Source of the DNA: Labyrinthula sp. Ha
Taxonomy: Eukaryota; Sar; Bigyra; Labyrinthulida; Labyrinthulaceae
Direction: 5' to 3'
Assembly: GCA_015227615.1 (NCBI GenBank)
Contig: JAALGZ010000012.1
Span: 372,001-436,000 of the forward strand
DNA: 64,000 bases
Part shown: piece by piece, positions 9,283 to 20,171 of the stretch
How the letters are laid out: each line of letters opens with the position of its first letter
Numbering within the stretch: position 1 is the first letter of the stretch
Made by a program: the position numbers and the translations under genes
The notes under the pieces: generated by a model
Told to the model about the DNA's origin: nothing
The model's input: the letters and a program-made list of their open reading frames with translations, nothing else
Databases searched by the model: none

Positions 9283-10125
9283 CTATAGGATAACATCAAA
9301 AGGTATTGCTGCAGAATACACTGTAGCATTGAAAAGTATAGGCAAGTTCCTCGTTGCTCCTCTGATTTTTAGGTCTAATACATAACAAAAGGTTTTATCA
9401 GGCTGAAATACTATACTGTCGCACGCTAGATAAACAAAATAAATGTTTTCAAAGACAGAAAGGGTCATTATCTCTGAAACTTTAGTCGGCGAGGATATGA
9501 AAGCTTATTTCCCCATTGCTTTTCCACAACACTCTAAGAATCTCATTCTGATTTAATCATAGCTTTTAATAAGTTCGACTTCATGAAGAATTGGAGGGAT
9601 TTAATAGCTACTAAAGATATATAATTCTACAACTAGTAGATAACCAGGATATCGTACACCAGTAACCCATACAGTACAATTTATCCTGAAGGTGCGTACA
9701 ATAAAGGGAGTATTTTCAAACTTAATTGAAATTATCATCAACAACAGTGTCATTTTTTGTTCTTATATTTTTTACAAAGAGTTCTACCCTTTAAGGTGAT
9801 CATACATATGTGCGCTACACAGGTCAGTCTCTGTAGTGTGAACAGCTTACTAATATATCTTTAATTATCTGTTACAACTTGTTTTCCTCTTCTGTGACGC
9901 AATATATTTATCAATGGGTTAAATAAATAGGTATGACCCAGAATATTTTGTCATACTATGAAGTAAAAGCCTATAATAACTTCCACCAAGATCCAACTTA
10001 AAAGAACCATTAAATTGGGGTTTTATCCTTAAACCCCATCTTGAACATGCAACATAGATTACGCATGACTCATTCTTTCTGATGTAAGTCATCGAGATAG
10101 ATTTATGGTCGGAAGACATACACAA
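9283..10125 (-). mobile_element. Fossil Ty3/gypsy-like reverse transcriptase
   Basis: The minus-strand reading at about 9919-10125 resembles the N-terminal palm of Ty3/gypsy reverse transcriptase: a K.ES...YV.C-type segment followed by the motif A strand (FKLDLGGSYYRLLL). The frame at 9283-9468 recalls the later palm and connection. The element is old and broken several times; no LTRs were recognised. The family call rests on motif similarity by eye. Confidence 0.45.
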
Positions 10126-13100
10126 ATAATACTTGATTTTTCAGCTACGGGCAAATTTATATTTCGAACCATTAGTCTGGTTTGGGAAAAGTGTGCTCTA
10201 ATTGAGCTTAAACTTGTTTCCTCTGCAAAATTTGGTATATTTTTCTTCTCTGATATTGTTCATCTATGGCTTAACATATTAAGAACTTATTGCTTTCAAA
10301 TAGTGTTAATAGTATGAGTATTTAGTTCACCCAGGATACCTTGTATAAGCTGTTTTATTATAGTTAAAATATAACTTTATACATTGCAAGCGAGATTGAC
10401 CATATAAAAACAAATACATTTCATTGAACAATAAATAAGAAATTAGACAAAAATTTATCGGTCTATATTTTAGATCTTATACCTCTATACTTAATCAAGT
10501 TTTCGGAGAGCATAATTTAATACTCCTACATTAGTATATTTCTTCTTGAATAACCGGGCTACTAGTATAAACGAAGGTTTATGTTGTATACTCTGGGAAG
10601 ATATAAAATTATGTAAACATTGGCTCAATATCTTCATGGAATACTAAAAATCATTTAGGAAAATAACCCACTATGCGAAGTATTTTCTGGTCAATTTATT
10701 AGACAGTATAAGATAGAGAACGATATAGAATAGTTGCGATTCAATTTGGAAGGGGGTTTATATACAACTATGTATGTTTCATGAAGATAGAAAATAAGAG
10801 AAACTCGTGAACACATTAAGGTAAATAGAAAGTGGATTATACCAGGGTGTGATTTTCCTAAGAAACTTTTATATAGCCAAACAACGAACCTACATAAAGG
10901 TATCAATAAAGCCATTTGAAGAACTTTAAATTGTTTCGTAAGATTCTGGAGTCTTCAAAATATGTAATACTAAATATTTTGGTTATAGAATATAATGAAG
11001 TAGATCTAACACCACCGTTGTTTCTTTATTTGAAGGTGTTTCTTTACATTGGCTAGACTTATTTTTTTAAAAGAAATAGTAAAACACGCATCTAACAGTT
11101 ATTTTGATCGCTTAATATCTTCTTAGCTTACATGTGACCTAAGTACTTGTAGTTTTGTGAGGGATGGGAAATGTTCGTTTGCAAGGAGAGCTCTTATCAG
11201 GTTCAACAGCCTAAAGTAGCTCTTTTACAGGTGATGTAATAAAAGAAAACTTAGCGGCTGACATAACAGAACCCTGAACCAAAGGAGACATAATCCAGAA
11301 GGATCTTCTGTTCCTTAATTATATTTGAGATAATGTTTCAAAAATTAAACTTTTCCTCAATTTCACGATTGTTTTTCATAATGAGGATGAAAGTATTTTT
11401 TATAATCTTAAGTATTAATGGATCCCTTGGTAAGATATAAAAAGTATTCTGACTATGTTTATATATCATGCTCCTTAGAGAAGAATGTGTGTATATCTAA
11501 GACATCCTCTATTAATAACTATCTTAAATACAGAATACCGATTAGCATATTAACAAGACCTAAATCCATTACTCTTTAGTGGTTAAGTACATAATAATAA
11601 CCTATACATCAGAACTATAGACAAAATAAAAAATAAAACATATAGTTAAAGCACAGCTTATCTCGTTTGATTACACGTTTAATCTCACCTGGTTCTGTTG
11701 ATTAAACTATTTTCTTTCCTGGTAACTCTTTCTATATTATGACCTCTGTAGATATATTAAAAGAAACTCGTAAAGGTTCAAGTCTTAACCGTCATATGCA
11801 CGTAGAATTCTTGATCTTCCGATACAGGGCGTTTCTTCAAATATAATCCCTTAAAAGGTGAATTAGTGTACTCAAATGAGGCATCATATAGACATGCTGA
11901 TACGTAGTTGCTAAATACGCTAATTAATATTTTGGTTAAATAACAGCTCACTAGTAGGGTTTCTAAGTTTCGTATACTTTTAAAAACTGAATTAACTGGT
12001 TTTTAAAGCTCATCCTTGTAGTATTTACTAAATCCTGTCACTTGATATACCTGTTCTCTAATACTAAATACAGAATAGGAGTTCTCATTCTTGTCAAAGA
12101 GTCACTTTAAGTGCATATGTTCTCTTCAACCTGTCTTTTTCTATTTGGCTATGCAGAATGGTTTTCCAGTTGCCGTAAAATATCTCAAATGCGGTACCAA
12201 GATAGTGGGTCCCCCAAAAGAGCTCATTAATAAACGTATAAGATGAAATGGGCTGTATTCAGAAAGCAAAAGACTGTTTAAATCAATGAAGTTTAGGGAT
12301 ATAACGGGTCAATTTATTGATGCTAACATTACCTTTGAACACAAAGGGTTTACCAAGAGAGAATTAAACTTTAATATTCTTTAAACCTAAAGATTGAGCC
12401 ACAGGGCAGAAAACTTGTTAAAGTTGCTCAAAATAAACCCGGAAGCTGCATTTTAAGTAAATTTGATTTCACATGATGGGGTTATAAATGATTTCTAGTT
12501 GGGGTAGAAGAATTGAATATCATTAGGTAGAAACATTGGAGTCAACTAGAAAAGGCTTCTTCCAACAAGAAATTAGTCTAACTAAATGTATAGATTTTTT
12601 TCTTGGAGAACATACATTTGAGCTTTAAAATCAACATGAGGAGTATATACATAGCGAGAAAAAAAATTTGAAAAATGTTTTCAACTTCATTCTCAGTCTG
12701 CACCTAAAAATAAAAAAATACTTAAACTTAAGTTTGATAAAGAGATGAACCTGAGTGGCTAGGGTGTATTACGCGCATGTATTTTTTCTGTATTTTTTTT
12801 TACTAGAATTCATGCTGTTATCAATTCTCATAACAGTTTCATTCAGTACAGTGATAATCGTAGATAGATACTTTGAGAAATTAATATCAAAGCCAGTGTT
12901 AAGACATTATTTAAGGTAAAACAGCAACATAGTAGAGCAACGCTGATTGCAAGCTAGAAAATAAAATAACCAAAGACTGACTACGAGGAAACTGCGTTGG
13001 GAAAGTATAAATCCTTATTGTGAAACACTTTTAAGCTAGAAAGAGCCTTTTCTTGCTTCTTTATCTTGCCTCACTTAAGTCTTAGACTTCAGGTCGACAT

Positions 13101-14122
13101 CCTAAGCACCTGATTGACCTCAATACAGACATTCAACATTTTTTAGCAACTTGGCCTCCGCCTCGAGTATTTAACTGTCTGATAGCTCATTCCTAGCAGA
13201 TAAAGTTTGCAGAAGAAACTGTAAGAAAAATATTCTTACTTTGATTCTTCTAGTCTCAGACAACAAAATATTATAGTAACAGTGCTCTGTTCATACCTTC
13301 TATGTAAACAAGGTACCTAAAAGGCACCTCATCTTCAAAACAGGTGCAATGTATAATTAAGGTCATCCTGGATAGAATTCTCTAAGTGTTCAACCACGAG
13401 AATGTGTTGTCTCTTACCTATTTTGCAAATTTAGGCGGAGATCACAAGCATGATGAAAATAATAGAGCACTTAATTTGAACGTTTTTTTTTGAAGTCTAA
13501 AAACTTGATTTAATGAAAATAAGCGCTCACATGCTGTTTTATAACTGATGCTATGAGCATGGTAAGATTAAACCTATTGGAAACTAGCTAACAAAAAGAT
13601 GATGACTGCTAATGGCCTCTCCTGATACTTCATTTTTTAAGTGTGAGAACTTTGTGCTCTGCTTAAGGGAAAAGCTCATGAGAGAAACTTTTGCTTTTTC
13701 CCTATGACAGGCAAACTAGTTATTTCTGGTAATTTTCAAAACAGTGCTGTCAGGATTCTAGAGAATAAAGGCACATGGAAAATGAACTCTTCTCAGCAGA
13801 TTGACTCAGGGTCAGTGCAGTGAAGGCCAGGACACAACATCAGCCTCGGGTGAAGAGGAGCTTAGAACAGCAAAAAAATATGTACGGGGAAAGTCTGTAA
13901 TCCATTCAATTTGTACTAATCATATTTCTTTGTTGTCTTCAATAATAAAGATCTCAAAATATAGACAACTACCATAATGAAACTCTCATCTAAGGCAACA
14001 CATTGTATTCGCTTCGAGCTCTAGTAACTTTTAAGCATATTTTATGTATGTTTCCCTCGACTTCTCATCTTACGGATAAAATAGAAAACTCGTTAGAAAC
14101 AGCACTTTTCTAGATTAGATTT

Positions 14123-14428
14123 TAAGGGAGTTCCGCGGCAGTGCCAATCGGGTCCGAGGCTTAACCCTGCACAAGCCTGTGGTCTTGCCCATACTCTCTA
14201 CAGTAAATCTATTATTGATATTAAGTTACTTCCATTAATAGATGCTTTTGAGCGGCAGGATCCCTCTTGTTCCAATGACATCTTACTTTGTTCGTGAAAC
14301 TTGTACCTGATTTCCCAAGAGTTTGTGATTTACCAAAATGAAATCTAAAAGTAAGAGAAAAAAATAATAGCGATCGAAGATGTTGATTAGTGTCCGGCCA
14401 AGACGATCCAGCGGTCCAGATGCATTAT
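14123..14428 (+). repeat. Dispersed 0.3 kb repeat, copy 1
   Basis: Direct-orientation copy of the sequence at 56861-57177. Both begin TAAGGGAGTTCCG and share CCATACTCTCTA about 80 nt further on; similarity fades past 14428. The copies differ mostly by C/T and G/A transitions. I see no terminal inverted repeat and no convincing tRNA-like A and B boxes, so the class is unknown. Confidence 0.65.
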
Positions 14429-15189
14429 TTTATAGTTCCAGATGTTTATTGATGAACTATTATATGTTTTCCAGCAGTATATGATCGAGACTTGTGGTTC
14501 AGCTGGCGCAGCACCTTTTAAGCTTGCTCATATTCACATCCAAGTTCCAGAAGGGCGAGTATTTTAGCACTTTTCTGTCAACTCTGCCCAAAATGATCAT
14601 TCATCTCGATCGTAATGATCAACAGTTCGTGACAGATACCACTTCCGATAAGAAAAATAAGGTTCCGAATAACCTCTACTATACAGTAAACATGGAAAGT
14701 GATAAGAAGATACAGCAACTGGATGTGTCTCTACTTCAACTGTTTATAACAAGATGCTAGTATTCTCTACTGGATAACGCCACTAGTTTGATTTCAAGCA
14801 ACAGATCCTAAAGTTGCTAGCTTGCATCACTTAGTTCCAAGCTAAGTGTTCACAACTTCGAAAGTGGTCAGTAGAAGTTGATGAAAGGAATTAACATCTC
14901 GGTCAACCTTGAAAATTCAAAAAAATATCCATGGCCATGTTTCCGAGTTTAATGTTCTGGAGTTATATCTGTGAGTTATGACATGATGGCTGTAAGAATA
15001 CTCTGTGTTGAGACGGAAACTCAATGTTAGTAAGGCTATGATATAATGTAACTGGCCAATTTAATCTGCTTTTCGTTTTGTACTGCGTAAATTTAAGACT
15101 TGAATATTGCGGTAAAGTATCATGTATTGAGGAAGCACCAAAAGCAGACAAACGAATACCTCCTTTTAACTTAATGGACTCTTCAGACC

Positions 15190-15828
15190 TTACTTTGCTG
15201 GAACAGATGGTCTCCAAGCAGGTTTCTTTACTCCCTCCTTACTCCTATCCTGCTGATTCTGTTTGTTATAATTTGTATTCGAGTATCCTCCATGCTTCCT
15301 GTACTCGACCCTAACAAAACTCGGCAACTCGAGAATCTCCTTCATTCTCTCCTTCAGCTCGTTCACAATGTCTTGATCAGATGAATTTCTCAACCAGATA
15401 GAAAGTTGCACTTCATTAGATCGAATAGAAGCAATAATTCCAGTGACTTCATTTATATCGGGATCCAACTTTTCTCCAATAAATGCAAAACAAAGAGCTT
15501 CCCAGTACCTGTCAATCAAATCAGCTTTTCCTTGCTTTGACACTCGAATCACTATTTTTCCACCTTCTTTGTTACTTTTGTCTTCCCAAACAGGCTTTAT
15601 TCCAGCTCTAAAAATGTGAATGTCTGCAAGAAAGGGAAATTTTGTAGGCAAGGCAATCCTCAGATATTGTGAAAGGAACGCCTCAGCTGTTGAGAAAGTG
15701 AAGAGTGGAATAATTGAGTCAGCATAGTCTGCAGGAGAAGCTGTACGGGATTGATTTCGTTTCATGCAAAAGAAAGTAAAGGATGACTCCAATCGATGGG
15801 ATGTTTTCTTATCTTTTTCTTTACTCAT
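15190..15828 (-). CDS. EIF4E2: Class II eIF4E (4EHP/eIF4E2-like) cap-binding protein
   Basis: A 212-residue eIF4E fold. Trp81-Glu82 in the PVWEDKSNKEGGKIVI block match the cap-stacking Trp102/Glu103 of human eIF4E. The other cap-stacking residue (human Trp56) is a tyrosine, Tyr35, the mark of class II proteins such as 4EHP and plant nCBP. Trp109 and Trp145 match structural family positions. The dorsal Trp (human Trp73, essential for binding eIF4G and 4E-BPs) is replaced by Leu52 in EAFLSQYLRI. This suggests cap binding without the usual eIF4G contact, so a repressor or specialised role is likely. The basic C-terminal tail (about 180-212) is longer than usual. It is divergent from the TIM21 gene with 125 bp between starts, a probable shared promoter. 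Confidence 0.88.
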   Translation of the reverse strand: MSKEKDKKTSHRLESSFTFFCMKRNQSRTASPADYADSIIPLFTFSTAEAFLSQYLRIALPTKFPFLADIHIFRAGIKPVWEDKSNKEGGKIVIRVSKQGKADLIDRYWEALCFAFIGEKLDPDINEVTGIIASIRSNEVQLSIWLRNSSDQDIVNELKERMKEILELPSFVRVEYRKHGGYSNTNYNKQNQQDRSKEGVKKPAWRPSVPAK

Positions 15829-15953
15829 TTTCTTTTTCTATTTCTCTTGTAGCTCAATATTACATTAACGGGATAGGAACGAAAACATCCGTATGACATT
15901 ACTGCGAATTCAAGAAGGAAATAATTTCTATCCACTGACAGAAAGAACGAAAT
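15829..15953. promoter_or_regulatory. Bidirectional promoter of eIF4E and TIM21-like genes
   Basis: 125 bp between two divergent start codons. It contains TTAACGG at 15865-15871, which reads CCGTTAA towards the eIF4E gene, an element also seen just upstream of the LRR and DRC1 genes and, as CCGTTTAA, of acyl-CoA oxidase. No TATA box. Confidence 0.35.
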
Positions 15954-16820
15954 ATGTTTAAATTTGTCCGAAGCGCTAGACCCATACTGTTTCGCAGCAC
16001 TCCAATTTTGAAACCAAGAATTTCAAGAGCCCTTAATACCACTGCCCCAAAATCTAAACCTCAGGGTGGTGAACAAACAACAGAACTCAGTAAAATAACG
16101 TTTAAGGAAGGAACAAGAGCAGTGTCCCAACTTGCTCTTATAGGAGGAATTTCCGCTCTTGTACTATTGAGTGGATCCCTAATTGTTAGAGAACTATTTC
16201 CAACCAGATTAAGTCCAAACTCTCTTTTCAGCAAGACTGTTTCGTACTTGAAGCAGAATGAAAAGATTAAGGCAGAATTCGGAGAGTTCAAGGCCTACGG
16301 AAAAGATTTCAACAAATCAAAAGAAGGTAGACGAAATTTTGTTTTTCATGATAAATTCAAAGATTTAGATGGAGAAAAGTTCACAAGAATTAAATTCGTT
16401 ATAGAGGGAACTAAGAACGGGAAAAAAGCGTATGTTTATGCTTCAACCTCCAAGAATAAAGAAGACGAGTTTGATTACGTTATTTTTCAACCTCAATATT
16501 ATGGAGAAAGAACAATTGCTTTGATTGATAACCGGCAGACATTAAAACGCGAAGAAGTTCAGGAGAAAGTAGCTACTAAATTAGCAAAAGCTGGTATGAC
16601 ACTGTTTCTACATTCTCAAGATCAGATATCACAAAGGCAACTAATAGAGTTTGGAGACTTCAAAGAGCTCTTGAATTACAAATTCTGTGATAAAGAAGAG
16701 AATAAAGCAGAGTGTGATAAGGCACAACTAGCTGGGTTTCCAGTTTGGCTTATAGGTGGAGAGAAACTTGAAGGATTCCAACCATTAGAGCAGATGAAGG
16801 AAATAGCTCAAAGAATATAG
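15954..16820 (+). CDS. TIM21: Tim21 with a C-terminal VKOR-type thioredoxin-like domain
   Basis: Predicted mitochondrial inner-membrane protein of 288 residues. Residues 1-35 are basic and hydroxylated (FVRSARPILFRSTPILKPRISR), a typical presequence. A transmembrane helix lies at about 58-78. The Tim21 domain follows (about 85-195): FSKTVSYLKQNEKIKAEFG, KAYGKDF and TRIKFVIEGTKNGKKAYVY match the family that links TIM23 to TOM and respiratory complexes. Unusually, about 95 residues follow that look like the thioredoxin-like domain attached to VKOR in plants and bacteria: a beta-strand start, LLNYKFC, a second Cys nine residues later, then GFPVWLI with the cis-proline and LEGFQPLEQMKEIA. The CxxC site is replaced (SQDQIS, 221-226) while Cys245, Cys254 and Pro263 remain. 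No frameshift is needed for the fusion. It converges on HPRT with 14 bp between stops. Confidence 0.85.
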   Translation: MFKFVRSARPILFRSTPILKPRISRALNTTAPKSKPQGGEQTTELSKITFKEGTRAVSQLALIGGISALVLLSGSLIVRELFPTRLSPNSLFSKTVSYLKQNEKIKAEFGEFKAYGKDFNKSKEGRRNFVFHDKFKDLDGEKFTRIKFVIEGTKNGKKAYVYASTSKNKEDEFDYVIFQPQYYGERTIALIDNRQTLKREEVQEKVATKLAKAGMTLFLHSQDQISQRQLIEFGDFKELLNYKFCDKEENKAECDKAQLAGFPVWLIGGEKLEGFQPLEQMKEIAQRI

Positions 16821-16834
16821 TTTCTCCTTAGTTC

Positions 16835-17566
16835 TTATTCTTCACTTGTTTGATACGCTTCTGGTTTTAGCACACCAATAAATGGCATCCCCCTATATTC
16901 CCCCGCGAAGTCCATCCCATATCCCACAACAAACTCATTTGGGCACTCGAACCCAGAGAAATCAAGATATACATGTTTCTCCAATCTCCTAGCTTTCTTA
17001 TCCAAAAGACAAGCGACCTTCACACTTGCGCATTCTTTTCCACTAAGATACTTCTTCAACCACGCAAGAGTTCGTCCTGTATCTATGATGTCTTCAACAA
17101 GAAGGATATGCTTATTTTTTGGGTCAATTCCCATATCTTTCAACAAAACAGGACTTCCTTTAGATACTGTCCCTTTACCATAACTACTGCAGGATATGAA
17201 ATCTATTGTGTATGGAACCTTCAGATACTTGATAAGGTCAGCCATGAAACAGACAGCACCGGTAAGAAGGCCGACAACGACAATTTCCTTGCCGGCATAT
17301 TCTTTTGAGATCTCGGTTGCTAGTTGTTTCACTTTGTTCAGAATTTCTTGCTCGGTAAAGGCGATGTTAAGTAGATTGTCAGCCCACTTTTTAGGTATTG
17401 TGGTTACAGCAGTTTCGAGTGTTGTATCTTTTGTTTGTGGCGGAGTTGACGTTGTCTTAATTTTGGAGTTGATGACGTTCTGGAATGTCACAAGCGACGA
17501 TAGCAGCTCGTCATCTACCGTAATTTTGGAGTCGTCTAGCTGTACAACTTTTGGTTCTGTGCTCAT
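16835..17566 (-). CDS. HPRT: Hypoxanthine-guanine phosphoribosyltransferase
   Basis: Purine salvage enzyme converting hypoxanthine or guanine plus PRPP to IMP or GMP. The 243-residue protein has the PRPP-binding loop LLVEDIIDTGRTL at 155-167 with its two acidic residues. It also has the N-terminal VVVGLLTGAVCFMADL segment, the SYG of the flexible loop (128-130) and a C-terminal NEFVVGYGMDFAGEYRGMPF region that packs on the purine. A roughly 60-residue Thr/Ser-rich N-terminal extension precedes the catalytic core and makes it longer than the human enzyme. It has no obvious targeting signal, so I assume a cytosolic protein. It is divergent from acyl-CoA oxidase with 375 bp between starts. The start at 17566 is the first ATG of the frame; a start nearer the core cannot be excluded. 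Confidence 0.93.
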   Translation of the reverse strand: MSTEPKVVQLDDSKITVDDELLSSLVTFQNVINSKIKTTSTPPQTKDTTLETAVTTIPKKWADNLLNIAFTEQEILNKVKQLATEISKEYAGKEIVVVGLLTGAVCFMADLIKYLKVPYTIDFISCSSYGKGTVSKGSPVLLKDMGIDPKNKHILLVEDIIDTGRTLAWLKKYLSGKECASVKVACLLDKKARRLEKHVYLDFSGFECPNEFVVGYGMDFAGEYRGMPFIGVLKPEAYQTSEE

Positions 17567-17941
17567 TCTAGTTCTAGTTTCTATGGTTATATTTTTCTCT
17601 CTTCCCAGAAAGTGTTGTGGGATATCTGACTCATTCTCATGATTCGCTTCGTGCCATATAAGTTTTCACATTCTTTGAACTGATATATATTTCCTTTAAT
17701 GAGTTCACTTTGAATCGCTTCGAGTTTGGCTCTAGCTAGTTCTCTACTCGATTATAGATATTGACGGCTTATCGGAAATATCTAGTCTTATCGAAAGACC
17801 GATTATATTTAAGTGCTTATTTATTACCTGTTCTAATAAATCGTTGAGTTCGATATAGAGTCCTTGGGATAGGACTGAAGTAGGACGAGCAGGTGAATAA
17901 ACATTAAACAAACATTAATATAACCGTTTAAACAAAAGAAA
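17567..17941. promoter_or_regulatory. Divergent promoter region, HPRT and acyl-CoA oxidase
   Basis: 375 bp between divergent start codons. CCGTTTAA at 17924-17931, 10 nt before the acyl-CoA oxidase ATG, resembles elements near other starts in this window. No gene seen; a 60-codon minus frame here is chance. Confidence 0.35.
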
Positions 17942-20147
17942 ATGAGCAAAGAAATCGAGGAAAAAATAAATTCGTTGAAGCCCTCAGAGCACGGGAGCTG
18001 GGTCAGTGGAGGCACCTCAGAGATGTTGACTGCTGAGAGGAAGTCGTGTAGTTTTAACGTTGAGACAATGACAAATTTTCTTGATGGAGGAAAAAAGGAA
18101 ACGTATTAATCAACTGCTTTAAGTTAACTTGTATAGGTTTCGTCGTCGTTGGATCTCTGGATCAACAAAAGAGACAACGAAGGACTCGGCTGCAGGTACT
18201 GCTAAGCGGTTTGATCTTCACCGAGACAGTACAAAGAAGGAAAAGGGTGGGATTGAACAGAACTTTGCTCACTTCATGGATGTACACAAAGAGTACCTGG
18301 ATAAATTCTTCATTCCACAAGGAAGGGATATGTTGTATATGAATATGGGTGGAACTATGGCTGGATATCCGGGTTTTGGGCTCTTTGTGAAGACAGTTTC
18401 AGCTCAATCTTCAACTGAACAGATGTCTTGGTGGCTTCCGAAAGTTTACTCAATGGAAATTACGGGCAGTTATTCGCAAACTGAACTAGGCCACGGATCT
18501 AATGTAAGAGGACTGGAAACAACGGCTGTCTATGATCCCAAGACACAAGAGTTTATCTTGAATACTCCAACGTTAACAAGCATGAAATGGTGGCCTAGTA
18601 ACTTGGTAACATCAACTCACACAATTTTGTATGCGCAACTTCTTCTTCCTGAAAAGAACTCGAATAGATTGATTCAGAAAGGAGTGCATTCTTTTTTTCT
18701 GCAGGTAAGAGATGAAAATTTGTACCCTTTGCCTGGTGTAGAAATTGGAGACATAGGTACAAAAGTAGGTGAAAATGAGATTGACATCGGATACTTAAGG
18801 TTAGAAAATGTACGTATTCCAAGAAAACATATGTTTGCTAAAAAGGCAAGAGTGACTAAGGATGGAAGGTATGTTTCGAATGGAAGTAAGGACGGGAAAG
18901 ATGATAAAAGTCAATATGCTACTATGGTAACTGCACGGGTTCATCTAGTTGCCAGGGCATCGGTGTTCTTAGCAAAAGGTGCGACAATTGCCATTAGATA
19001 TAGTTGTGTGAGAAAGCAAGGATTTATTGACACAAACACAGCTGATTTTCAAGCGCCTGAGAGAAAGATAATAGAATACAAACAGAATCAGTACACTTTA
19101 TTTAAGTACCTAGCGCTTGCTACCGCTACTAGAATTACATCCAACTGGTTGAGTGAGAAGTTGGCCCAGGGTAGCACGGATGTAGAGGAGCTGAAAGAGT
19201 TGCACGCATCTGCAGCGGGGTTGAAGGGATTCTGCTGTAATGAAGCGGCTATCGGGTTAGAAGAGTTGAGAAAATGTTGTGGAGGTGCTGGATACTTACA
19301 AGCTTCTGGCATCGCACCATTGGAAGCCGATTTTAAATGGAGTGCTACTGCCGAAGGTGAGACGAGTTTAATGTTACTGCAAACTGCAAAGTACCTGCTG
19401 AAGGTTGCTAGAATGCAGGGTGATTCCTCTACGGAGATTGGAAGGATTTTGGTCAGGTTAAAAGATACTAAGTTTAATCCGATTGGGAGCGATTTGAAAC
19501 CAAATCAACCTACGGCTGCTGAAAACTTCTTTGATGTAGAATATCTTAAGGCTTGGTTTGAGTACAGAACTCTAGTGCAGGTTTATTTACTGCGTCAAGC
19601 AGTGGATGACAGACTTGCCAAGGGGCAGGATTTTGATTCTGCTTGGACCGAGTTAACATTGAAGGCGGTGAAGACAGGAAAATCTCATGTCATGTACTTT
19701 ATGCTTGCTAAGTTTACTCAAATGATAGAACAGTCGGAAGACTTGGCATGTAAAAAAGCTATGAAGAATCTCTGTGTTCTGTTTGCTTTGTCCGATTTTC
19801 TTGACGGGCAGCAATGGATTGGGTTACTTGATCTTGGTCATGTTGAATTAGTTCAGCAGGCATGTGAAAGGGTATGTTCTGCTATAAGACCAGATGCTGT
19901 TGGTCTTGTTGATGCTTGGGACTTCCACGATAAAGCTTTGAATAGTACTATTGGTAGGTTCGATGGAAATGTGTATGAAGCACAGTACGCGGCAGCTTTG
20001 CATAGCCCATTGAATAAAGAGCCTGTTCCAGCCTTTTTCAACACATTTAAGAAATATCTCGACGCTGATTTCTTGAAGTTGCGGAACGGACTAGTTGAGG
20101 AAGATGAAGAGGAGGAGGAAGAAACTACTGTACAGTCCAAATTATAA
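17942..20147 (+). CDS. ACX: Peroxisomal acyl-CoA oxidase, two exons
   Basis: Flavoenzyme for the first step of peroxisomal fatty-acid beta-oxidation (acyl-CoA to trans-2-enoyl-CoA, giving H2O2). Exon 1 is 17942-18102, a 34-nt intron is 18103-18136 (GTATTAATC...GTATAG), and exon 2 is 18137-20147; the spliced protein has 723 residues. Exon 1 supplies the family N-terminus, TAERKSCSFNVETMTNFLDGG. The middle has the FAD-binding TELGHGSNVRGLETTA block, and Glu460 in ATAEGETSLMLLQTAKYLL aligns with the catalytic glutamate of rat ACO-II (Glu421). The protein ends in SKL, a canonical PTS1, preceded by a nine-residue acidic run. Without the intron, no ATG starts the exon 2 frame at the right place. 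It converges on the LRR gene, with 24 bp between stops. Confidence 0.95.
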
Positions 20148-20171
20148 GTTCCAGGGGGTAATCCTTTACCT

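Larger units (their letters stand above)
8040..15189. other. 7 kb gene-poor region with retroelement remains
   Basis: No host gene is supported. On the minus strand between about 9.3 and 10.1 kb there are pieces resembling reverse transcriptase. At 14.1-14.4 kb lies one copy of a dispersed repeat. An 88-codon frame at 14494-14760 (+) follows the repeat and has no recognisable domain. The rest is AT-rich with no obvious low complexity, and I recognised no tRNA or rRNA gene. Confidence 0.5.

Noticed and set aside
11750-11800. Possible tRNA (GGTTCAAGTC)
   Set aside because: No cloverleaf can be drawn around it.
14494-14760. 88-codon plus frame downstream of repeat copy 1
   Set aside because: No counterpart after repeat copy 2 and no domain.
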